Source: Desulfolinea sp964487745
Lineage (GTDB): Bacteria > Chloroflexota > Anaerolineae > Anaerolineales > Villigracilaceae
NCBI GenBank assembly: GCA_964487745.1
Contig: CAZASG010000010.1
Span: 1 to 64,000, forward strand
Length of the DNA stretch: 64,000 nucleotides
Reading direction: 5' to 3'
The stretch's first letter is position 1. Each line of letters starts with the position of its first letter. Position numbers and translations under genes: made by a program. The notes below the pieces were generated by a model. The model made no database searches, was not told the origin of the DNA, and worked only from the letters and a program-made list of their open reading frames with translations. Shown piece by piece: positions 57,108-64,000 of this stretch.

Positions 57108-57857
57108 GTGCCTTTACCCACTCTCATTGGTCTCACTCTCATAGCATTTAGCGCAATTCTCTTGATTGGGCTTTACCTGCTTAAAGACCGGGTGAAAGCC
57201 TCTTTTCGAAAAATTCCCGCGTTTTCGAAATTTGACAAATCCGTTGGAACAGCCGTTGAAAAAGGGACACGCATTCACTTTTCTTTGGGTTCCGCAGATG
57301 TCGTACGCTCTCGCACGGCGGCTTCTTTTGTCGGGCTAAGTGTTCTGCGTCGTGTTGTAGAACTAGCTGCCGCCAGCGACGAGCCGCCTGTGGCAACTAC
57401 AGGCGATGCTGCACTGGCAGTCCTTTCCCAAGACAGCTTGCGGACAGCTTATCGCGTTGCGGGTGCGGAGCAACAGTTCAAAGCAGATACAGGACGTGTG
57501 ACCGGCTTGACACCTTTCTCCTATGCAGCAGCCTCTCTTTCAACCATTTACGATGAAAATATCTCGTCCAACGCACTTATAGGTGGATTTGGTGTTGAAG
57601 TCGGCTTGTTAGCGGATGCAACCGAACGCAAAGACGCTTATGCCCTTGCTGCGGCAGATTCCCTCCCTGCACAGGCAGTGCTCTATGTGAATTCCAAAGA
57701 ACCGTTAATTGGTGAAGAATTATTTACTTCAGGTGCATATCTTAATGCTGGTCGAGCACATACTGTAAGCTTATACGTGCAAGATGCATTGCGTTGGCTG
57801 ATTATTTTGGTTTTGCTTGGGGGAGCGGTAATGAAATTTTTGGCGGGGTTGGTATGA
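57108..57857 (+). CDS. Membrane-anchored protein, possibly DUF6754-like
   Basis: A 249-residue protein with one N-terminal transmembrane segment (residues about 5-25) and one at the C-terminus (about 228-245), enclosing a soluble domain of about 200 residues (LGSADVVRSRTAASFVGLSVLRRVVE and SSNALIGGFGVEVGLLADATERKDA). The family assignment is tentative. GTG start. Its stop overlaps the following start (ATGA). Confidence 0.7.
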   Translation: MPLPTLIGLTLIAFSAILLIGLYLLKDRVKASFRKIPAFSKFDKSVGTAVEKGTRIHFSLGSADVVRSRTAASFVGLSVLRRVVELAAASDEPPVATTGDAALAVLSQDSLRTAYRVAGAEQQFKADTGRVTGLTPFSYAAASLSTIYDENISSNALIGGFGVEVGLLADATERKDAYALAAADSLPAQAVLYVNSKEPLIGEELFTSGAYLNAGRAHTVSLYVQDALRWLIILVLLGGAVMKFLAGLV

Positions 57858-58474
57858 GCCGATACTTTGCCCCGGCAATAGCTATTTCAACAGGCCTATT
57901 GGTCTTATTAGGCTATTTTTTTCCACTTGGCTCATTTGCCGGGTTACGCGTAGCAATTATCCATTGGGCAGTTATTCTCGCCGGCGCTGCTGTTTTTATT
58001 GGCGTATTGAACCTGCTTTCCGTACACTATAAAAAAATACGTGCAAAAGAAAAGAATAGTATCTACAGCCTTTTGCTGATCGCTTCCCTTTTATTTACGC
58101 TTGTTTTTGGCATTATCTCTGGTTCAAACTCACCGGCAATGCTCAATGTTTTCAACATGGTTATTTTGCCGGTTGAAACCAGTCTGATGGCTATCATGGC
58201 TGTAACGCTGCTCTATGCGAGCATTCGTCTTTTACGCAAAAGAAATGATCTGATGAGCATCATTTTTCTGGTGGTAGCTGTTTTGGTAATGCTTGGTTCT
58301 GCACCTTTGCCTTTTTTCGAGATCCCCTTATTTAGTAATTTGATCAGACCTTATCTGGTCTCTGTTTTTGCTACAAGTGGAGCTCGCGGCATTTTAATAG
58401 GTGTTGCTTTGGGCACCCTGCTAACCGGTTTGCGCGTTCTCATGGGTGCAGACCGACCTTATGGGGATAAATAA
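57854..58474 (+). CDS. Multi-pass membrane protein, unknown function
   Basis: A 206-residue protein with about six hydrophobic segments, starting MSRYFAPAIAISTGLLVLLG. The basic loop YKKIRAKEKNS near residue 55 should be cytoplasmic. Unknown family. Coupled to the genes on both sides by overlaps of four and one bases. Confidence 0.7.
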   Translation: MSRYFAPAIAISTGLLVLLGYFFPLGSFAGLRVAIIHWAVILAGAAVFIGVLNLLSVHYKKIRAKEKNSIYSLLLIASLLFTLVFGIISGSNSPAMLNVFNMVILPVETSLMAIMAVTLLYASIRLLRKRNDLMSIIFLVVAVLVMLGSAPLPFFEIPLFSNLIRPYLVSVFATSGARGILIGVALGTLLTGLRVLMGADRPYGDK

Positions 58475-61400
58475 TGGAAACTATCCGATGCCCAATTTGT
58501 GGCACCCCCAACCCCGATTCTTTGGAACGTTGCAAAGCTTGTAACCAGCTCTTGAGGCAGAGCACAAGTGAGTTGGACGGTGGCGGGGAGCTCATCTCCT
58601 CAGGACAGACTCCCACGAAAAAGAAAACATCTGAGCTTGAACAAGTGCTTCCTGCCTGGTTGCGTCACGCTCGTAAGAGCGAAGATCAAGAAGAAGCTTC
58701 CCCAGATTCTGAAGAGACGCAGGCAGAAGATCCTGAGGAAGAGACACCGATACTCCCTGATTTTTCTGAGGAGCCCGAAGAAGATAAAAAAGCCGAAGCA
58801 GCAGATCCGCTGGATTGGCTCGCCGGTCTGGAAAGTGACGATGATGATGAGGAAGAAGTTGCTGATTGGTTGGTGAATTTGCAGGGTGATCTTGCACCTG
58901 AAGATGCACCCGAAGCTGAGGAGCCGCTTCCTGCCGGAACTCCTGCGACAGAAGAGCCGATTACAGCCAATATTCCACCTTCTACCGCAGATGAAGACGA
59001 AGAATCGATAAAAACTGACGAATTGCCCGGATGGGTTTCTGATCTTCAGGGAGATGCTGGCGATGATATAGAATCGATGCCAGATTTACTAGAAGAAGAG
59101 GAAGTTACTCTTCTTCAGGATGATGCTGACGAAGGCGAACTTCCGGATTGGCTTGCTCGTCTTTCAGAAGAAGCAGATTCGTCTCCAGCAACCGACGAAA
59201 CGTCCGCTCCTGAGCTTGCTTCTGCACCAATGGCGGATGCAGAACCTCCGGCAAATGATTCTAAAGATGACCTCCCCGACTGGATGGGAGAACTTCAGGC
59301 TGTAGGTGAAGTAACAGTCGAGGGTATGCCCCCAATAGCTGAAGAGACCGAAGAAGCTTCTGTTGAAGACGAAGAGACACCTCTAGTTACAGAAGATGAT
59401 CTTCCCGGCTGGCTTTTGAGCGGGGACGAAAATCCCCCTGCCCCTGAAAGCGCCGAAGAAGTACAGCCTGCTGAAGCTACCGATGAACTTCCCGATTGGA
59501 TGGGAAATCTCGAAAATATTGAAAACGACTCTGCCGAGGCACCTTCCGCTGCCTTGATCGATGAAAGCCTACCTGACTGGCTTTCCGAAGAAACCGAAAG
59601 TCCTCTTGCCGTTGAAAGTGCTGACGAAGCACAGCCTGCTGAGAGCACCGGCGACAAACTTCCTGACTGGATGGCAGATATTCAAGTACCGGAAGATACA
59701 GCTCCTGTTGTTGAGAGCCCGGAAGAAGTGCAACCTGCTGTATCCTCTGAAGAACTCCCCGACTGGATGGCAGGTCTTCAAGCGCCGGTAGAGGAAGCAT
59801 CTGTCGAAGGGGGCATTGAAGATGTGCCATCTTCCGATGCAGAGGATGCGCTTGAAAAAGCATCTGCACCTGCAATAGCGGAAGAAGAGTCTTCTGCCCC
59901 AATTGAAGATGATCTTCCCGGCTGGCTTGGTTCTATCCCGGCTGAAGATTTTTCTGGACAGGACCTTGAAACGGAAGATGCCTCTCCTCAGGCAGATTCT
60001 CAGAAAGAGCTGGCAAGCTCACAGGCGTCTGAGACATCCGACACAGGCACTGTAGCTGCTGACGATTCCCCCGATTGGTTAGATAGAATCGAGAAACCGG
60101 AAACAGGTCCGCTTGAAGAGATCAAACCGTCCTCAACTGAAGACGAGACACCAGATTGGCTATCTTCATTGCCCGTGGACGAGCTTGGTAGCGAAGAAGA
60201 AAGCCCCTCCGAAGCGGAGCCTACAGCAGCTATTTCAAGTAGTCCCGCTTTTGTTGATGATGACTCTCTTTTGGATACAGGTGAAGGTGACGATGCCGAC
60301 GAAATTTTTGGCATCGAAATGCCTGATTGGCTTTCAAGTTTGTCTCCTTCTGATCTGGACAGTGCAGGAGAAGAAGAACCTCAGACAACCAAAGCGGATG
60401 TCCCTGAAGATTTATCTGACGCAGAGCTGCCGAGCTGGGTACAGGCAATGCGCCCGGTGGCATCTGTTGTCTCTGATTCGTCTAAGTCAAGAGCCAGTGA
60501 AGAACACGTTGTTGCTTCCAGTGGCCCGTTGGCAGGCTTGAGCGGGATTCTGCCCGTTGGCCCTGGGATGGGACCGAAGAACAAGCCCAGAGCACATGCT
60601 CTTAAGTTGCGTGTCAATGAAAGCCAACAGAGCAGTGCGGCTATTTTGGAAAAATTATTGGCGAGTGAGGCAGAACCCGCTGCTACACGCGCTGCTGAAA
60701 AAACTGCTTCGATCCCTCTTTTGCGTTGGGCAATTACGCTGCTGCTTTTCCTGACGATAGGCTTCTCTCTGTTTACTCAAACGATGATGACACCTTCTCC
60801 GAATATTGCCGTGCCAGAAGTTGGAGATGCTATTGAAGCGGTTAATCAACTTTCAGGTGATGGAAGTGCTCTGCTCATTTTTGATTATGAAGCAGCTTTA
60901 TCTGCAGAAATGCAGGCTGCGGCAGCTCCGCTTGCGGACCATATTCTATTGCGGGGAGAGAATATAGCCTTGCTCTCTACATCCCCCACGGGACCTGCTT
61001 TGGCAGAGCAATTCTTGCGAGAGACGCAAAGCAGACATAATTATCAGCCTGGTTCAAATTATGTGAATTTAGGCTATTTGCCTGGCGGTGCATCGGGGAT
61101 GTTGAACTTTGTAAGTAGCCCGCATAATGCTATTGCTGCACAAATGGATGGCATTTCTGTTTGGACCCTGCCCCCACTTGCCAATATTAGTAAACTGACA
61201 GATTTCTCGCTTGTGCTTGTATTGACCGACGATGTCGAACGTGGACGCGCGTGGATTGAACAGGCTTCCGCTACCCTGAACGATGCCTCGGTCCCCCTGC
61301 TGATGGCTGTCAGTGCCCAGGCAGAGCCGGTTATTTACCCGTACTATGCCTCTGCGCAAGTAGACGGTCTTGTTAGTGGGCTCTCTGGTGGCGCAACTTA

Positions 61401-61557
61401 TGAGCGCCTTCAGGGGCAAAACGGACTTGGTCGCAAATATTGGGATTCTTATAGCCTCGGACTTCTGGTAGCTGAGATCCTGATCGTGATCGGTGGAGCA
61501 GTTAATTTCCTGGCGGCTTTACAAGCACGTCAAAAAGTAGATAAGGACGAGGCCTAA
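58474..61557 (+). CDS. Zinc-ribbon protein with acidic Trp-containing repeats and membrane anchor
   Basis: A 1027-residue protein. A zinc ribbon (Cys6, 9, 20, 23: CPICG and CKACN) is followed by about 640 very acidic residues. About 16 copies of a short motif recur there, core (L/S/T/M)P(D/G)W(L/M/V) plus a few residues, as in LPDWMGELQ, LPDWLARLSEE and LPGWVSDLQG. A basic/Ala segment leads to a transmembrane helix near 748-770, an outer domain of about 220 residues and a second helix near 995-1015. The repeats resemble short linear binding motifs. Not recognised as a named family. Confidence 0.75.
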   Translation: METIRCPICGTPNPDSLERCKACNQLLRQSTSELDGGGELISSGQTPTKKKTSELEQVLPAWLRHARKSEDQEEASPDSEETQAEDPEEETPILPDFSEEPEEDKKAEAADPLDWLAGLESDDDDEEEVADWLVNLQGDLAPEDAPEAEEPLPAGTPATEEPITANIPPSTADEDEESIKTDELPGWVSDLQGDAGDDIESMPDLLEEEEVTLLQDDADEGELPDWLARLSEEADSSPATDETSAPELASAPMADAEPPANDSKDDLPDWMGELQAVGEVTVEGMPPIAEETEEASVEDEETPLVTEDDLPGWLLSGDENPPAPESAEEVQPAEATDELPDWMGNLENIENDSAEAPSAALIDESLPDWLSEETESPLAVESADEAQPAESTGDKLPDWMADIQVPEDTAPVVESPEEVQPAVSSEELPDWMAGLQAPVEEASVEGGIEDVPSSDAEDALEKASAPAIAEEESSAPIEDDLPGWLGSIPAEDFSGQDLETEDASPQADSQKELASSQASETSDTGTVAADDSPDWLDRIEKPETGPLEEIKPSSTEDETPDWLSSLPVDELGSEEESPSEAEPTAAISSSPAFVDDDSLLDTGEGDDADEIFGIEMPDWLSSLSPSDLDSAGEEEPQTTKADVPEDLSDAELPSWVQAMRPVASVVSDSSKSRASEEHVVASSGPLAGLSGILPVGPGMGPKNKPRAHALKLRVNESQQSSAAILEKLLASEAEPAATRAAEKTASIPLLRWAITLLLFLTIGFSLFTQTMMTPSPNIAVPEVGDAIEAVNQLSGDGSALLIFDYEAALSAEMQAAAAPLADHILLRGENIALLSTSPTGPALAEQFLRETQSRHNYQPGSNYVNLGYLPGGASGMLNFVSSPHNAIAAQMDGISVWTLPPLANISKLTDFSLVLVLTDDVERGRAWIEQASATLNDASVPLLMAVSAQAEPVIYPYYASAQVDGLVSGLSGGATYERLQGQNGLGRKYWDSYSLGLLVAEILIVIGGAVNFLAALQARQKVDKDEA

Positions 61558-61558
61558 A

Positions 61559-62248
61559 ATGTCTTTTTCTTCTGAGTTGATTTCGGGCTTGGTCGCCTCT
61601 CTCCTGACGATATTTGTTCTGTCCTATCTGATCGGGGATCAGGTGCTTTTCCGCGCGACGATCTATGTCTTTGTTGGAGCATCCGCTGGTTATGTAGCAG
61701 CCGTTGCCTGGCATCAGGTTCTGGCACCCAATCTTTTGCGCCCGCTTCTTTATGGCGCACCTAATGAGAAAGTTTTAGTTCTTATTCCCCTTCTTTTGGT
61801 TCTTCTGTTATTTGCAAAAGCCATACCACCTCTTTCAAAATTGGGCACGCCTTCAGTCGCCTTTATGGTCGGGACAGGTGCGGCCGTTGCCATTGGCGGT
61901 GCAGTAATGGGGACGATCTTCCCGCAGGTCAACGCCGCGATTGATCTTTTCGATATGACTGCAGCCAGCCAACGCGGTATCTCCTCAGGCATTCAATTCT
62001 TTGAAGGTGGCTTGATGTTATTGGGTACTGTTTCTACTTTGGCATATTTCCAATTCACAGCAAGACGGGGTGATGATGGGAAATATCGCCGAAATCCATT
62101 GACCAATATTCTCTCTTTGATCGGTGGGGTTTTTATTGCCATCACTTTAGGTGTCCTTCTTGCCGGTGTTTATTCAGCAGCGCTCACAGCATTAATCGAG
62201 CGTCTTGACTTTCTGATCTCCTTTGCAGGTTCATTATGGCTTCAGTAG
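61559..62248 (+). CDS. Multi-pass membrane protein, unknown function
   Basis: A 229-residue protein with about six transmembrane segments, Gly-rich in the middle (VGTGAAVAIGGAVMGTIFPQVN). A charged loop RRGDDGKYRRN lies near residue 165. Family not recognised. It starts one base after the zinc-ribbon gene and overlaps the MutL-like gene by 13 bases. Confidence 0.7.
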   Translation: MSFSSELISGLVASLLTIFVLSYLIGDQVLFRATIYVFVGASAGYVAAVAWHQVLAPNLLRPLLYGAPNEKVLVLIPLLLVLLLFAKAIPPLSKLGTPSVAFMVGTGAAVAIGGAVMGTIFPQVNAAIDLFDMTAASQRGISSGIQFFEGGLMLLGTVSTLAYFQFTARRGDDGKYRRNPLTNILSLIGGVFIAITLGVLLAGVYSAALTALIERLDFLISFAGSLWLQ

Positions 62249-63987
62249 TTGAAAGCGATTCTGTTCTGGCTCTTGATATTGGCTCAGCCACTACGCGTGC
62301 CATGCTCTTTGACGTGGTCGAGGGACGTTATCGTTTTGTGGCCATCGGGCAGGCACCGAGTACTGCACATGCCCCTTTTAACGATATTTCTCCCGGTGTT
62401 GAAGCTGCCATTGATAAATTGCAAGAGATCACCGGTAGAATCTTTCTGGATGCTGACCGTCGCTTGATCTCATCCATACAGGCGGATGGCAGCGGTGTTG
62501 AAGCGGTCTCTGCCACGATCTCTGCTGGAGCAACACTCAAGATCATTGTTGCCGGGTTGCTCTCTGATGTCTCCCTTGAAAGTGCCAAAAATCTTGCAGA
62601 GTCCACCTACGCTCGCGTTGTAGAAAGTCTCAGCCTAAACGATACCCGTAAAGCAGAAGAACAGATCGACTCTATCTTGAAAGCAAATCCAGATCTGATC
62701 ATCATCGCGGGTGGAACAGATAACGGTGCATCCCAATCTCTTCAAAAAATCATAGAGATCATTGGCTTGGCAACCTATTTGATGCCCGCTGATCGACGAC
62801 CGGTTATTATCTTTTCCGGCAACCAGGAAATGAATAAAGACGTTCGTGGACTTCTTGAACCTCTCAGCAGCGGTCTGTACAACACATCTAATATTCGTCC
62901 TTCTGTTGAAGAAGAAGATCTGGCACACGCTCGCAAGGAATTGGCACGTGCGGTCATTTCGATTCGCAAGAAACAGATCCCCGGTGTAGACGAAATGGAT
63001 ATGTGGTCGGGCGGGCATTTGCTTCCCTCCTCGTTTGCTGAGGGAAGGATTATTCAACTCCTTAGTAAATTATATGGCGAGGGGAAAGCAGTTCTCTCTG
63101 TTAATTTGGGCGCTTCTGCCACGACCCTGGCAGCAGGCTTTGGGGACCGCCTCTATACAAAAACATACCCTCAACTTGGCATTGGTGCAAACCTTGCCGA
63201 ATTATTGGAATACACTACGCCCGAGAATATCGCTCGCTGGCTGACCATTGATATTTCCCAACAACGGATCAGTGATTATCTATACACCAAAGCTCTCTAT
63301 CCCAACAGTATTCCGGCAACAAAAGATGATCTGCAGATAGAACAAGCACTGGGACGTGAAGCCTTACGGATTGCTGTAAAGAGATCGCAAGAGAATCTAC
63401 CGGAAGACGTGCCTGCTCTCAAAAAGGACTTGCTTCCGTTATTTGAAATTATTTTGGCTGGAGGCAGTATCCTCTCAAACGCCCCCTCATTAGGGCAAAG
63501 CCTCCTCATCATGCTGGATGCGCTTCAGCCGGTTGGGATCAGCACACTTATCCTCGATCAGAATAATCTTCTCCCGGCATTAGGGGCAGCTGCAGAAGTC
63601 AATAGCATCTTGCCGGTTCAGGCACTTGAAACAGGTGCCTTTGTTAATCTTGCCACGCTGGTCGCTCCGCTAAGCTCTGCGCGTTATGGTGTTAGCATTC
63701 TCAAAGCCAGCTTGCGCCGACCAGATGGCTCTGTTAGTGTGGCAGAACTTAAACAAGGCGGTTTTGAAGCCTTGCCGCTCAGGATCGGTGAAGTTGCCGA
63801 TCTGGTTTTACAGCCTCGCCATCGTGCAAATATCGGCCATGGTGCTGGACGAAAGATCTCCATGAAGGTGGGCGGCAGCGCTTTGGGCATCGTCCTTGAT
63901 GGGCGCGGGCGCCCGCTCGTATTGACATCGGACGAAATCCGCCGTCGTGATCTGATCAAAAAATGGCTCTGGACATTGGGAGGCTAA
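62236..63987 (+). CDS. MutL/GlmL-type ASKHA-fold ATPase
   Basis: A 583-residue actin/Hsp70-type ATPase. Phosphate-1 motif is LALDIGSATTRAMLFDV (residues 12-28), phosphate-2 is VLSVNLGASATTLAAGFG, and the adenosine motif is EIILAGGSILSNAPSLG. This is the glutamate-mutase-associated GlmL/MutL group, thought to protect or reactivate B12 mutases. No mutase subunit is present, and the neighbours are membrane proteins, so it more likely powers or scaffolds that complex. Distinct from the DNA mismatch repair MutL. Confidence 0.82.
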   Translation: MASVVESDSVLALDIGSATTRAMLFDVVEGRYRFVAIGQAPSTAHAPFNDISPGVEAAIDKLQEITGRIFLDADRRLISSIQADGSGVEAVSATISAGATLKIIVAGLLSDVSLESAKNLAESTYARVVESLSLNDTRKAEEQIDSILKANPDLIIIAGGTDNGASQSLQKIIEIIGLATYLMPADRRPVIIFSGNQEMNKDVRGLLEPLSSGLYNTSNIRPSVEEEDLAHARKELARAVISIRKKQIPGVDEMDMWSGGHLLPSSFAEGRIIQLLSKLYGEGKAVLSVNLGASATTLAAGFGDRLYTKTYPQLGIGANLAELLEYTTPENIARWLTIDISQQRISDYLYTKALYPNSIPATKDDLQIEQALGREALRIAVKRSQENLPEDVPALKKDLLPLFEIILAGGSILSNAPSLGQSLLIMLDALQPVGISTLILDQNNLLPALGAAAEVNSILPVQALETGAFVNLATLVAPLSSARYGVSILKASLRRPDGSVSVAELKQGGFEALPLRIGEVADLVLQPRHRANIGHGAGRKISMKVGGSALGIVLDGRGRPLVLTSDEIRRRDLIKKWLWTLGG

Positions 63988-63989
63988 AG

Positions 63990-64000
63990 ATGCTTGCACC
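63990..64000 (+). CDS. Start of a further gene, cut by the window end
   Basis: ATG CTT GCA CC after GGGAGG, two bases past the previous stop. Only three codons are visible, so nothing can be said of the product beyond likely membership of the same operon. Confidence 0.5.

Noticed and set aside
58700..60500. CRISPR or tandem DNA repeat array
   Set aside because: Periodicity is in the protein sequence with irregular spacing; the DNA is one open frame and repeats are not identical.

Overview
The window looks like a chromosomal segment from a member of the Chloroflexota, probably class Anaerolineae. This is inferred from Thr/Pro-rich lipoprotein linkers, several apparently leaderless promoters, moderate GC, the MoxR/DUF58 and DUF1501/DUF1800 gene pairs, and a Gly/Pro-rich dispersed repeat translated inside a gene. 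No rRNA or ribosomal protein gene is present to settle the taxonomy. There is one tRNA (Pro-GGG), no CRISPR array and no recognisable insertion sequence. At least three families of short dispersed palindromic repeats sit between genes.

Layout. 0-4.4 kb: panB, a candidate structured RNA, a DUF998 protein, and a four-gene operon (membrane protein, histidine phosphatase, DsrE-like protein, C_GCAxxG_C_C redox protein). The last gene reads through an in-frame TGA and is best explained as a selenoprotein. 4.4-8.4 kb: DUF58, MoxR and DUF4129 operon. 8.6-17.4 kb: a leaderless ferredoxin operon, a FabL-like reductase, a transglutaminase-like protein, AraC and TetR regulators, Nudix and GNAT enzymes, and a GAP-family protein overlapping a rifampin-phosphotransferase-like enzyme. 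18.0-21.3 kb: a cobalamin ABC transporter (BtuFCD type) behind a cobalamin riboswitch with an intrinsic terminator. 21.5-22.1 kb: a second selenoprotein, a lipoprotein redoxin with a UPPC active site.

22.3-36.5 kb is a phosphate island. It holds a PhoB/PhoR-type two-component pair, methylglyoxal synthase, a divergent pstB, two full sets of pst genes, phoU and an arsenate-reductase-like protein. 11-bp direct repeats of the GTTAA-N6 type lie before the regulator gene and both pstS genes and are proposed here as the PHO box. 36.5-39.5 kb: a secreted DUF1501/DUF1800 pair. 39.6-43.5 kb: a replication operon (bifunctional-nuclease-family protein, DnaB, DnaD-like protein, and a DnaC/DnaI-like loader with two tandem AAA+ domains).

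44.5-56.6 kb is a complete branched-chain amino-acid operon on the minus strand: ilvD-ilvB-ilvN-ilvC-leuA-(small protein)-leuC-leuD-cimA-leuB. It is preceded by a 36-codon leader peptide packed with Leu/Ile/Val codons and an attenuator terminator, a textbook attenuation arrangement. A second leader before cimA can hide its Shine-Dalgarno sequence in a 10-bp hairpin. 56.9-64 kb: an uncharacterised operon of membrane proteins, a 1027-residue zinc-ribbon protein with about 16 acidic Trp-containing repeats, and a MutL/GlmL-type ASKHA ATPase.

The strongest unusual signals are the two selenoprotein genes. Both have a perfect stem with a 3-nt loop starting GU exactly 21 nt after the UGA. The ilv leader peptide and the PHO-box repeats come next.
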